Origin: Tatumella punctata | GTDB lineage: Bacteria; Pseudomonadota; Gammaproteobacteria; Enterobacterales; Enterobacteriaceae | NCBI RefSeq assembly: GCF_039523735.1 | Contig: NZ_BAAAFW010000050.1 | Coordinates: forward strand, 62,001 to 126,000 | Length of the DNA stretch: 64,000 nt | Direction of reading: 5' to 3' | In this document: positions 36,220-45,080 of the stretch, piece after piece | Layout: every line of letters starts with the position of its first letter | How positions within the stretch are numbered: the stretch's first letter is position 1 | Notes under the pieces: generated by a model | Seen by the model: the letters and a program-made list of their open reading frames with translations, nothing else | Told to the model about the DNA's origin: nothing | The model's database searches: none | Made by a program: the position numbers and the translations under genes

Positions 36220-37137
36220 ATGACCCCCGACTTAAACAAACTGATTACGGAAGGCCGTAATCCTGCCAGTGAAACTATCGACCAGCTGACGACAGAACAG
36301 ATGCTGGCGGTAATCAATCAGGAAGATAAAAAAGTTGCCCTTGCGGTAGAAGCTATCCTGCCGGATATTGCCCGCGCAGTGGATGCAATCACTGCGGCTT
36401 TTTCCTGTGGCGGCCGGTTAATTTATTGTGGTGCAGGTACCTCTGGCAGGCTGGGTATTCTGGATGCAAGTGAGTGCCCGCCAACCTTCGGAACTCCGCG
36501 CGGTCAGGTGGCTGGCCTGATTGCCGGCGGAGAGCCTGCTATCCTGCAGGCGGTGGAAAATGCGGAAGATAATCGTGCACAGGGTGTGCAGGATCTGCAG
36601 GCCATCGACTTTACTCAGCGGGATATCCTGGTGGGTATTGCCGCCAGCGGCAGAACGCCCTATGTGCTGGGGGCGATGGAATACGCGGAGCAATGTGGGG
36701 CGACGGTGGTGTCCCTGAGTTGTAATCCGGATGGCGAAATGGCCGCCAGGGCGACTATTGCGCTGACGCCGGTGGTCGGACCCGAAGTCATTACCGGCTC
36801 TTCGCGGATGAAAGCCGGAACGGCACAAAAAATGGTACTGAATATGCTGTCCAGCGGGGCAATGATCCGCAGTGGTAAGGTGTTCGGTAACCTGATGGTC
36901 GATGTGGAAGCGACTAACCATAAACTGGTACAGCGGCAGGTGAATATTGTGATGCAGGCAACGGGCTGTCAGGCTGCCGATGCGCAGCAGGCACTGGACG
37001 CCTGCCAGGGACAGTGTAAGACAGCGATTATTATGTTACTGGCAGGACTGGAGGCTTCACAAGCCAGTGCATTACTGGCAGAGCATCAGGGCTTTATCCG
37101 TCAGGCATTATTAGCCGTATTACCTGCGCAGCTCTGA
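36220..37137 (+). CDS. murQ: N-acetylmuramic acid 6-phosphate etherase
   Basis: 305-aa SIS-domain etherase. GAGTSGRLGILDASECPPTF, GIAASGRTPYVLGAMEYA, GSSRMKAGTAQKMVLNML match MurQ. It splits MurNAc-6-phosphate into GlcNAc-6-phosphate and lactate in cell-wall recycling. The murP PTS gene that follows murQ in E. coli is missing here, so it stands alone. Confidence 0.95.
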   Translation: MTPDLNKLITEGRNPASETIDQLTTEQMLAVINQEDKKVALAVEAILPDIARAVDAITAAFSCGGRLIYCGAGTSGRLGILDASECPPTFGTPRGQVAGLIAGGEPAILQAVENAEDNRAQGVQDLQAIDFTQRDILVGIAASGRTPYVLGAMEYAEQCGATVVSLSCNPDGEMAARATIALTPVVGPEVITGSSRMKAGTAQKMVLNMLSSGAMIRSGKVFGNLMVDVEATNHKLVQRQVNIVMQATGCQAADAQQALDACQGQCKTAIIMLLAGLEASQASALLAEHQGFIRQALLAVLPAQL

Positions 37138-37361
37138 GCGGCTGCCGGCTGCTGTCAGCCCGATAACAGCAGCCAGATAAAGTAGTGGTCACTCACAAAC
37201 CAGGCATTATTGGTCCGTGGTCATCATAAAATACTATTCATCCAGTATGTAAATGATTATTCTTATCAAATGGAAAATCATTTCCTTATCTTTGATCACG
37301 CAGGCCTGATCCGGCCATACCCCGGTTATGTGCCGCTTATTACTCTGGAGACGTTATCGAC

Positions 37362-38405
37362 ATGTTTAATTATCATCATGCTTTTTTCCGTCCATTGGTA
37401 CTGGTTACCGCGTTATTTTCTGCTCACAGCTTTGCCGCAGAAGTATCCGTTATGAGTAAACCCGTAGATAAAGGGTTATATGAACTGGTCTACAGCCAGC
37501 CTGACAATACGCTGTTTGTGGCCAGCGCGCAGGGCCGCGACGATCAGGGCGGCATGGTATACCGGCTGGACCCACAGAGCTTACAGAGTGTCCGGACACT
37601 GAAAAATACCCATAAACCGTTTGGTGTCGCCCTGGATCAACAGAATAACCGTTTATTCCTCGGTAACAGCCGTGAAGGTGCAGTAACCCTGATCGATGCG
37701 AATAGCGGCGCAGAGCTTAAACATCTGGTGCTGGATGGCCGTAAACGCACTGAGACTCTGCGACCGTTACAGGTACGTGAAATCGTGTTTGATGCGGCGA
37801 CTGACCGTTTGTATATCCCCGGCGTCGGTGCTGACAGCGTGGTCTGGGTGGTTGATGCAAAAAATCTGACATTGCTGGATACGATTAAAAACACAGGGAA
37901 AATTGCTACCGGCGTGGCACTGGACAGTAAAAACCACACCCTGTATATCACCAACAGCGATGGTGAGCTGTTGATGATTAACACTGGCAATAATCGTATC
38001 GAAAAACGGGTCAGGGTGGTGGAGAGCGGAGACAGTGCGTTACTGAATATTGCGCTGGATAAAACAGGGAACCGGCTGTTTATCACGGACTTTAAACAGG
38101 CAGGGGTGCTGGTTGCTGATACCGCGACCGGAAAAGTTATTCATACTATCGCGGTACCTGAATCACTGGCAGTACTGTTTAACCCTGCCCGCGATGAGCT
38201 CTATGTTACCCATCGTAAAGAGGGAACTGTCAGTATTATCGATACAAAAGATTATTCAGTGAAACAGACGGTAAAAGCGCCCGGATTACCGAACAGTCTG
38301 GCATTGTCCGCCGATGGCAATACCCTGTTTGTTTCGGTTAAACAACCGGCGACACGTGATAAGCCTGCGACTTCTGCTGATGAAGTCATGAGTATCCGTC
38401 TGTAA
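37362..38405 (+). CDS. yncE: YncE-like periplasmic beta-propeller protein
   Basis: 347 aa. Signal peptide ending at about residue 25 (LVLVTALFSAHSFA-AEV), then a seven-bladed YVTN/WD-like propeller with repeats such as TNSDGELLMINTGNNRIEKR, LFITDFKQAGVLVADTATGK and LYVTHRKEGTVSIIDT. Size and layout match E. coli YncE (353 aa), a periplasmic, iron-regulated protein of uncertain role. GGAG lies 11 bases before the ATG. Confidence 0.88.
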   Translation: MFNYHHAFFRPLVLVTALFSAHSFAAEVSVMSKPVDKGLYELVYSQPDNTLFVASAQGRDDQGGMVYRLDPQSLQSVRTLKNTHKPFGVALDQQNNRLFLGNSREGAVTLIDANSGAELKHLVLDGRKRTETLRPLQVREIVFDAATDRLYIPGVGADSVVWVVDAKNLTLLDTIKNTGKIATGVALDSKNHTLYITNSDGELLMINTGNNRIEKRVRVVESGDSALLNIALDKTGNRLFITDFKQAGVLVADTATGKVIHTIAVPESLAVLFNPARDELYVTHRKEGTVSIIDTKDYSVKQTVKAPGLPNSLALSADGNTLFVSVKQPATRDKPATSADEVMSIRL

Positions 38406-38417
38406 GCGAATCAGATA

Positions 38418-38444
38418 AAAGGCCCGCCGTTATTGCGGGCCTTT
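38418..38444. terminator. Terminator between yncE and the ParB-like gene
   Basis: AAAGGCCCGC-CGTTATT-GCGGGCCTTT then CTCTG; a bidirectional 10-bp perfect stem between convergent genes. Confidence 0.88.
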
Positions 38445-38493
38445 CTCTGTTGCGTCAGCCGTTGAACAACGGCATAACCCTCCGATATCTCAG

Positions 38494-39411
38494 TCAGGCT
38501 TTTTTGGCCGGGGCAGCAAATAACACTGAAAGTTTCCCGCCGGCAGCGCTCAGTTTTTGCAGTTTTTTCTGGTTAACCGTATCCAGTTTACCCAACTGAG
38601 CGAGGGTCGGTGACGATGGTTCTGCGGTGGTATGAGTACTGCCATCCGCCTGAGTCATCGCCTGCGCAGCTTTCGCCAGGTAACCTGCATAACCACTCTT
38701 ACGGGTCAGTGCTCCGTCGTTAAACGGCTGGTTATGACGCAGCCAGTCACCTAAATAGAATTCAAGGAACGGCGGTGCGTTTTCCGGCTTCTTATAGGAC
38801 ACCGAACGCAGGAAATAGACCACTGAACGATAATCATCATTGGCCATAAATTTCATACCAACCTGAGCAGGCAGGTCTGCCGGGGCAACGGCATTACCTG
38901 CCGGATCTTTTAACCAGCTAAGATTATGCTGCTGCATCCAGCGCCAGAATGCTGCCATATCGGGCAGTGAACTCAGGTCATTAGTGATTCGGACGCTGAA
39001 ATTAAATGGCTGATTGCCGGCAATTTCACGGAATACACTGACCGTATGATGACCATCGGTCAGGTATAGCTGGTGGTCAGGCCCGATGACCGCACTTTTA
39101 ATGGCATTGGGATAAGTACCGTACGGCGACTGGCAACTGAAACTGCCGGGGTTAGTGATCACCGACTGACGGGTAAAGTGACTGACTTTTCCCGCGCCGT
39201 TGTTTTCGCAGAAACTATCAAATAACTGGCGAGGGCTGGCCCGGAAAAGGGCGACTTTATAGCGAATTTCATCATAGCCAACCGCTGGCTGGGTAGGATG
39301 AATGTCTGTGACCGCAAGCTGTTTAATGGTCGCGGTATCTGCTGCCATACTGTGCATTGAGGCGATGCCGGTCAGCAGTGCCAGCAGACAGGATAATCCG
39401 GTGCTTTTCAT
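38494..39411 (-). CDS. Secreted ParB-like (ParBc_2/Srx fold) protein
   Basis: About 305 aa from the ATG at 39409-39411, which has GGA eight bases upstream and opens a signal peptide (MKSTGLSCLLALLTGIASM, cleavage near HSMA-AD); a longer frame from 39489 has no signal. The mature part shows the ParBc_2 pattern: VTDIHPTQPAVGYDEIRYK, a DHQLYLTDGHHTVSVFRE core and WRWMQQHNLSWLKD. The family is annotated as putative ParB-like nuclease, but a periplasmic or outer location makes a nuclease or a phospho-sulfo transfer role unproven. The C-terminal 60 residues look low-complexity. Confidence 0.78.
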   Translation of the reverse strand: MKSTGLSCLLALLTGIASMHSMAADTATIKQLAVTDIHPTQPAVGYDEIRYKVALFRASPRQLFDSFCENNGAGKVSHFTRQSVITNPGSFSCQSPYGTYPNAIKSAVIGPDHQLYLTDGHHTVSVFREIAGNQPFNFSVRITNDLSSLPDMAAFWRWMQQHNLSWLKDPAGNAVAPADLPAQVGMKFMANDDYRSVVYFLRSVSYKKPENAPPFLEFYLGDWLRHNQPFNDGALTRKSGYAGYLAKAAQAMTQADGSTHTTAEPSSPTLAQLGKLDTVNQKKLQKLSAAGGKLSVLFAAPAKKA

Positions 39412-39626
39412 ATTGACGTTCCATAGTAAAACAATTGGGTTCTGCGGAAGCTCATTGATGGCTGTGTCACGGCAGCCGATCAGAATCAACCTGCTTTGTC
39501 ACAGTACAGCATGACTGCGCCGGACTATCTCCCGGAATAGCGACCTTTTTTACCTCTGTTATCTGAATGAACCACAAACTGCAGGATATCGCGTGTCACT
39601 TTGGACGACACGCGATGTAAGCCGGT

Positions 39627-40862
39627 TTACTCTGCTGCGTCATGCATCATTTCGTCGTGTGGCTTATCCTGCAGGATCTGCTCAAAGCTGCGCAGACGTT
39701 TATAAATTGACATCAGTTCAACCAGTGTTGACCAGGAGGTAATCAGATACTGGAAAGATGATCTCACCTGATCAAACACGTTAGAGACCTGGTTCATGAT
39801 CCCCAGGGTAATGGTACCGGCAACGATAGACGGGAATAATACAAACAAACCAAACACATTATCGACCTGTAAATACAGGATACGGGTGATATTAAAGTAC
39901 AGATAATGGAAGTACAGGCGGAAGTAGTTATATCTTACCCGGCTGAACAGGTCCTGTACCGTCGGCGGCAGGGCGCGTTCGGCGTTATCTTCACCATATA
40001 CCAGCTCTTTACGGTAAGCGGCTTCTACTCGTTGATTACGAAATTCCAGTCCGGGTAATTTAATCCCGACCATGGCCAGCAGGCCGGTACCAAACAGGGA
40101 CCACAGTAAAGCAATAATCACCAGAGCATAAGGAATATTGCCGAGGAAGGGCACGTCTTTCACATGGTGGGATAAACTGACTAATACCGGCAGAAAAGCA
40201 ATCAGGGTCATAATCGCCTGAATAAAGCTCACCCCCCAGCTTTCGAGAGTGCCGGCAAACCGCATCGTATCTTCCTGCACACGCTGGGCCGCCCCTTCCA
40301 CCTGGCGTAACTGCTGCCAGTTGGCCATATAGTAGTTATTCATCGCGGTACGCCAGCGGAATACCCAGTGACTGACAAAAAAGGAGTTCATGACCCCGAT
40401 AACCACCGCGACCAGCGCTATGCCAAGGAAAGCGATCACTTCAGAATAGAAGACGGTGATCGGTACCGAGCCGGCTTTGGTCAGTGCTTTCTGGATTAAA
40501 TCCCCAAACGGACCATACCAGGCGTTAATCGCGACCCCGACCTGTACACCAAACCAGGTGGAAAAAATGATCAATGCCGAGCCCCAGACCGACCAGAGTT
40601 GCCATGGATGGTTATCGATAATCCGCCAGCACAAAGCGAATAAGGCAGTGGCAATCCAGAAGTATAAATAAAACCACAACTGTGACAGATGGATAAAGCG
40701 GAATACGGTGGCAGGTAACGGGCTGCTGGCCGCTTTTGCCAGGGCAGGTATCCCCTCTAATGCGCCTTCGCCGGCAAGAAACCAGATCAGAATAGCCACC
40801 AGACTCCAGATAGCCGCGCTGCTGAAGAATAGCCCGGGGCGAGGGAAAAAACATTTAAACAT
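39627..40862 (-). CDS. sbmA: SbmA/BacA peptide antibiotic transporter
   Basis: 411-aa, about eight-helix SbmA_BacA family protein (E. coli SbmA is 406 aa). It starts MFKCFFPRPGLFFSSAAIW, has WFGVQVGVAINAWYGPFGDL, and the conserved RWRTAMNNYYMANWQQLR and SWSTLVELMSIYKRLRSFE segments. It lets proline-rich peptides, microcin B17 and B12-like compounds into the cell by proton coupling. Confidence 0.95.
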   Translation of the reverse strand: MFKCFFPRPGLFFSSAAIWSLVAILIWFLAGEGALEGIPALAKAASSPLPATVFRFIHLSQLWFYLYFWIATALFALCWRIIDNHPWQLWSVWGSALIIFSTWFGVQVGVAINAWYGPFGDLIQKALTKAGSVPITVFYSEVIAFLGIALVAVVIGVMNSFFVSHWVFRWRTAMNNYYMANWQQLRQVEGAAQRVQEDTMRFAGTLESWGVSFIQAIMTLIAFLPVLVSLSHHVKDVPFLGNIPYALVIIALLWSLFGTGLLAMVGIKLPGLEFRNQRVEAAYRKELVYGEDNAERALPPTVQDLFSRVRYNYFRLYFHYLYFNITRILYLQVDNVFGLFVLFPSIVAGTITLGIMNQVSNVFDQVRSSFQYLITSWSTLVELMSIYKRLRSFEQILQDKPHDEMMHDAAE

Positions 40863-41059
40863 AGCAACTCCATTAAATAGTCACATCCTGTTATAGCGTT
40901 AAAGCCTGTTAACTGTCTGTTGAAGGATGTTTCTGACAGTGACAAGCCCCGTGTAGCGGGGTTATCACCTTCCGCAGTACAAGAAAATGTTAATAAAAAT
41001 AGAGATTGATGTTTTTTTCTGCTGAACCTTATTAATAACAGGTATACAATAAAGCACAT

Positions 41060-41073
41060 TGTTACCGGTAACA
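41060..41073. promoter_or_regulatory. GntR (gluconate repressor)-type operator
   Basis: TGTTACCGGTAACA, a perfect 14-bp palindrome 90 bp before the dehydrogenase operon, in the 301-bp gap after sbmA. As I recall it, this matches the core of the E. coli LacI-family GntR operator that controls gntT, gntKU and edd. A second GTTAC lies just downstream at 41081-41085. Supports gluconate-responsive control. Confidence 0.75.
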
Positions 41074-41163
41074 CCGTTTTGTTACTTTTGCTGGTGACAA
41101 AATAAACATCAATATAAAATTTAACATTTCATGCCGCATTATATGCGGTACTGAGGCAATGTC

Positions 41164-41901
41164 ATGTCAGAACATAAGAACGGACAGTCGCGCAGGGATT
41201 TTTTACTAAAAACGATCACTTTAGCTCCTGCAATGGCTGTTGGTAGCACCGCCATAGGTTCACTTGCATTTAGTCCGGCAGCCATGGCTGCCGATCGCCC
41301 TGATAATGGTCCTCAGCAGGCCCGCGAATATCAGCCATCCTGGTTTACCGCAGAAGAGTATGCGTTTATTACTGCGGCGGTTGCCCGGTTAATTCCCGCC
41401 GATGACCGCGGCCCGGGTGCACTGGAAACCGGTGTCCCTGAGTATATTGACCGGCAGATGAATACGCCTTATGCGACCGGATCAAACTGGTATATGCAGG
41501 GACCTTTTGCGCCGGATACCCCGAAAGAACTGGGATACCAGTTGCCGCTGGTGCCGCGACAAATTTATCGCCTCGGTCTGGCAGAAGCAGATGAGTACAG
41601 TAAAAAACAGTACCAGAAAGTATTCGCTGACCTGAATGCTGACCAGCAGATCGCGGCCCTGAAAGCGTTTGAAACCGGTCAGGCTCAGTTCACACAACTG
41701 CCAAGTAAGCTGTTTTTTTCCTATCTGTTACAAAATACCCGCGAAGGGTTCTTCAGTGATCCGATCCACGGTGGCAACCAGGGAATGGCTGGCTGGACGC
41801 TGATAGGCTTCCCCGGTGCCAGAGCTGATTTTATGGACTGGGTAGAACGTGGTGAACATTATCCGTTCCCACCGGTATCAATTCGCGGAGAAAGGGCATA
41901 A
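41164..41901 (+). CDS. Gluconate 2-dehydrogenase-type gamma subunit (TAT-exported)
   Basis: 245 aa of the gluconate 2-dehydrogenase subunit 3 family. A twin-arginine signal (QSRRDFLLKTITLAPAMAVG, cleavage near PAAMAA) exports the folded complex. The mature part has FTAEEYAFITAAVARLIPAD, TGVPEYIDRQMNTPYATG and the GGNQGMAGWTLIGFPGARAD tail. It carries the FAD subunit across the membrane and stabilises it. It is followed 2 bp later by the large subunit. Whether the complex oxidises gluconate, 2-ketogluconate or a polyol cannot be settled from this subunit. Confidence 0.92.
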   Translation: MSEHKNGQSRRDFLLKTITLAPAMAVGSTAIGSLAFSPAAMAADRPDNGPQQAREYQPSWFTAEEYAFITAAVARLIPADDRGPGALETGVPEYIDRQMNTPYATGSNWYMQGPFAPDTPKELGYQLPLVPRQIYRLGLAEADEYSKKQYQKVFADLNADQQIAALKAFETGQAQFTQLPSKLFFSYLLQNTREGFFSDPIHGGNQGMAGWTLIGFPGARADFMDWVERGEHYPFPPVSIRGERA

Positions 41902-41903
41902 TC

Positions 41904-43688
41904 ATGGCCAATGAAATGAAAAAAGCAGATGCAGTGATTGTCGGTTTTGGCTGGGCCGGGGCGATTATGGCCAAAGAGCTGACCGAAGCCGGTCTGCATG
42001 TGGTGGCACTGGAACGCGGACCACAGCGTGATACGTATCCTGATGGCGCATATCCTCAGTCTATTGATGAACTGACCTATAATGTGCGTAAAAAGCTGTT
42101 CCAGGATCTGTCTAAAAGCACCGTGACCGTCCGCCACAATCCTTCGCAGACGGCTGTTCCGTATCGCCAGTTAAATGCGTTCCTTCCTGGAACCGGTACC
42201 GGAGGCGCGGGACTGCACTGGTCAGGCGTTCATTTTCGTGTTGATCCGGCTGAGTTGCGGCTGCGCAGCCACTATGAAGAACGTTACGGTAAAAACTTTA
42301 TTCCACAGGGGATGACGATCCAGGATTTTGGTGTCAGTTATGATGAGCTGGAACCTTTCTTTGATCAGGCAGAAAAAGTGTTTGGCACTTCCGGTACCGC
42401 CTGGACAGTCAAAGGAAAACTGGTGGGTAAAGGGAAAGGCGGTAACCCGTTTGCCCCGGACCGTTCTGATGATTTCCCGTTAAAGGCCCAGAAACGGACC
42501 TATTCAGCACAGTTGTTTGCTGAGGCGGCGGAATCGGTCGGCTATCATCCTTATGATATGCCTTCGGCGAATACGTCCGGTCCTTACACTAACACCTATG
42601 GTGCACAGATGGGGCCTTGTAACTTCTGCGGCTATTGCAGTGGTTATGCCTGCTATATGTATTCAAAGGCCTCGCCGAACGTCAATATTCTGCCAGCCCT
42701 GCGTCAGGAGCCAAAATTCGAGCTGCGTAATGACTCTTATGTGTTACGGGTGAACCTGACGGACGATAAAAAACGGGCGACCGGTGTCACTTATATGGAT
42801 GCCAGCGGTCGCGAGCAGATCCAGCCAGCCGATCTGGTGATCCTGTCAGCCTTCCAGTTTCACAATGTCCATCTGATGCTGCTGTCCGGCATTGGTAAGC
42901 CTTATAACCCGATAACTAATGAAGGTGTTGTCGGCCGTAACTTTGCCTACCAGAATATCTCTACCCTGAAAGCGCTGTTTGACAAAAATATCACCACTAA
43001 CCCGTTTATCGGTGCCGGCGGTGCAGGGGTCGGGGTCGATGATTTTAATGCCGATAACTTTGACCATGGTCCGCTCGGTTTTGTCGGTGGCTCACCTCTC
43101 TGGGTTAACCAGGCCGGTGTGAAACCGATCTCCGGGCTGCCGACACCACCAGGAACCCCGGCGTGGGGCAGTGAATGGAAAGCGGCGGTGGCTGATACTT
43201 ATACACACCATGTATCGATGGATGCTCATGGTGCGCATCAGTCTTATCGCAATAACTATCTTGACCTTGATCCTAACTATAAAGATGCCCACGGTCAGCC
43301 GTTACTGCGGATGACTTTTGACTGGCAGGAAAACGACATCAAAATGTCGCAGTTTATGGTGTCGAAAATGCATAACATTGCCAAAGCAATGAACCCGAAA
43401 ATGATTATCGGCGGCGCTAAGACGGCAGACACTCATTTTGATACCACCGTATATCAGACCACCCATATGAACGGCGGGGCGATTATGGGGGAAGATCCAA
43501 ACACCAGCGCGATTAACCGCTATCTGCAGAGCTGGGATGTGCCAAATGTGTTTGTACCGGGAGCCTCAGCCTTCCCGCAGGGACTGGGTTATAACCCGAC
43601 CGGGATGGTGGCTGCACTGACCTACTGGTCAGCAAAAACCATTCGTGAGGTTTACCTGAAAAACCCGGGTCCGTTGGTACAGGCATAA
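41904..43688 (+). CDS. GMC-family FAD subunit of membrane gluconate-type dehydrogenase
   Basis: 594-aa glucose-methanol-choline family flavoprotein. The N-terminal FAD fold is DAVIVGFGWAGAIMAKEL; LPGTGTGGAGLHWSGVHFRV and CNFCGYCSGYACYMYSKASP (a Cys-rich patch seen in these three-subunit enzymes) follow; the C-terminal catalytic region has THMNGGAIMGEDP and PQGLGYNPTGMVAALTYW. No own signal peptide; it rides with the TAT subunit. Gluconate 2-dehydrogenase is the favoured call because of the gluconate-type operator and gcd; 2-ketogluconate and sorbitol dehydrogenases are similar. Confidence 0.92.
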   Translation: MANEMKKADAVIVGFGWAGAIMAKELTEAGLHVVALERGPQRDTYPDGAYPQSIDELTYNVRKKLFQDLSKSTVTVRHNPSQTAVPYRQLNAFLPGTGTGGAGLHWSGVHFRVDPAELRLRSHYEERYGKNFIPQGMTIQDFGVSYDELEPFFDQAEKVFGTSGTAWTVKGKLVGKGKGGNPFAPDRSDDFPLKAQKRTYSAQLFAEAAESVGYHPYDMPSANTSGPYTNTYGAQMGPCNFCGYCSGYACYMYSKASPNVNILPALRQEPKFELRNDSYVLRVNLTDDKKRATGVTYMDASGREQIQPADLVILSAFQFHNVHLMLLSGIGKPYNPITNEGVVGRNFAYQNISTLKALFDKNITTNPFIGAGGAGVGVDDFNADNFDHGPLGFVGGSPLWVNQAGVKPISGLPTPPGTPAWGSEWKAAVADTYTHHVSMDAHGAHQSYRNNYLDLDPNYKDAHGQPLLRMTFDWQENDIKMSQFMVSKMHNIAKAMNPKMIIGGAKTADTHFDTTVYQTTHMNGGAIMGEDPNTSAINRYLQSWDVPNVFVPGASAFPQGLGYNPTGMVAALTYWSAKTIREVYLKNPGPLVQA

Positions 43689-43700
43689 GAGGCACAGACA

Positions 43701-45023
43701 ATGAAAAAAAGAATAGTAACGCTGTTGCTCAGTGCAATGGCTTTTTCTGCGGTGGCTGCCGATAACAGCGGGCAGGATTTAGTAAAGCGTGGTGAGTATC
43801 TGGCCCGTGCAGGAGACTGTGTGGCCTGTCATACCAGCGAAGGAGGAAAACCCTTTGCCGGTGGCCTGCCAATGGCAACGCCAATTGGCACGATTTATTC
43901 GACCAATATTACCCCGGACAAGACCAGCGGTATCGGTGACTACAGCTACGATGATTTCCAGAAAGCGGTGCGCCACGGGATTGCTAAAAACGGCGACACT
44001 CTTTATCCGGCAATGCCATATCCGTCGTATGCGGTGGTCAGTGATGACGATATGCATGCCCTGTATGCCTACTTTATGCATGGGGTGGCACCGGTAAGTC
44101 AGAGCAATCACGCGACCGGCATTCCGTGGCCGCTCTCTATGCGCTGGCCGCTGGCGGTGTGGCGGAAAATGTTTGCCCCTGAGGTGGCTCCGGCGCTAGC
44201 GGCCGCCGGAGAAGATCCGGTACAGGCCCGTGGCCGTTATCTGGTCGAAGGCCTCGGACACTGTGGTGCCTGCCACACACCGCGCAGTATCACTATGCAG
44301 GAAAAAGCCCTGAATAATCGTCAGGGCACCGATTATCTGTCCGGCAGCAATGCGCCGATTGATGGCTGGACGGCCACCAGTCTGCGGGGGGATGATCGTG
44401 ATGGTCTGGGACGCTGGAGTACGTCAGATATCGCCCAGTTCCTGCGTTACGGCCGTAACGATCATACGGCTGTTTTCGGCGGAATGACGGATGTGGTACA
44501 GCACAGTCTGCAATATCTGAGCGCCGATGATATCAATGCCATTGCCAGTTACCTGAAATCTCTCAGTCCGCGGGATGCCAGCCAGCCAGGGTTTACAGCG
44601 AATGATCAGACAGCTCAGGCACTGTGGAAAGGTGACGATCATCAGACCGGTGCTGCACAGTATGTGGACAGCTGTGCTGCCTGTCATAAAACCGATGGCA
44701 CAGGTTACACCCGTTTCTTCCCGGCACTGAAAGGTAATCCGGTAGTATTAGCGCAGGATCCGGCATCGCTGATCCATATTGTGCTGACAGGGGATACCTT
44801 ACCCGGGGTCAATGGCGCACCTTCTGCGGTCACCATGCCGGCTTTTGGCTGGAGACTTAACGACCAGCAGGTGGCTGATGTGGTGAACTTTATTCGTAAC
44901 AGCTGGGGTAACACTGCCTCGTCGACAGTTTCAGCGGATCAGGTCGCAGATATGCGGAAATCGGCGACGATCAGTACCAAACAAGGTGCGGCGACGGTTG
45001 AAGGATTATCAAAACAGCCGTAA
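43701..45023 (+). CDS. Triheme cytochrome c subunit of gluconate-type dehydrogenase
   Basis: 440 aa. Signal peptide (MKKRIVTLLLSAMAFSAVAA) and three heme c sites: CVACH (about residue 38), CGACH (about 190) and CAACH (about 326), each with a distal Met region such as GLPMATPIG. It transfers electrons from the flavin subunit to ubiquinone or the oxidases. It follows the flavin gene by 12 bp. Cytochrome c maturation genes and ubiquinol oxidases lie outside the window. Confidence 0.95.
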   Translation: MKKRIVTLLLSAMAFSAVAADNSGQDLVKRGEYLARAGDCVACHTSEGGKPFAGGLPMATPIGTIYSTNITPDKTSGIGDYSYDDFQKAVRHGIAKNGDTLYPAMPYPSYAVVSDDDMHALYAYFMHGVAPVSQSNHATGIPWPLSMRWPLAVWRKMFAPEVAPALAAAGEDPVQARGRYLVEGLGHCGACHTPRSITMQEKALNNRQGTDYLSGSNAPIDGWTATSLRGDDRDGLGRWSTSDIAQFLRYGRNDHTAVFGGMTDVVQHSLQYLSADDINAIASYLKSLSPRDASQPGFTANDQTAQALWKGDDHQTGAAQYVDSCAACHKTDGTGYTRFFPALKGNPVVLAQDPASLIHIVLTGDTLPGVNGAPSAVTMPAFGWRLNDQQVADVVNFIRNSWGNTASSTVSADQVADMRKSATISTKQGAATVEGLSKQP

Positions 45024-45039
45024 CCGTATGATCACTGAC

Positions 45040-45072
45040 AGACCTTCCCCGCAGAGATCGCGGGGAGGGTCT
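45040..45072. terminator. Terminator between dehydrogenase operon and MFS gene
   Basis: AGACCTTCCCCGC-N7-GCGGGGAGGGTCT, 13-bp stem with one G-U pair, between convergent genes. Confidence 0.85.
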
Positions 45073-45080
45073 GTTATATA

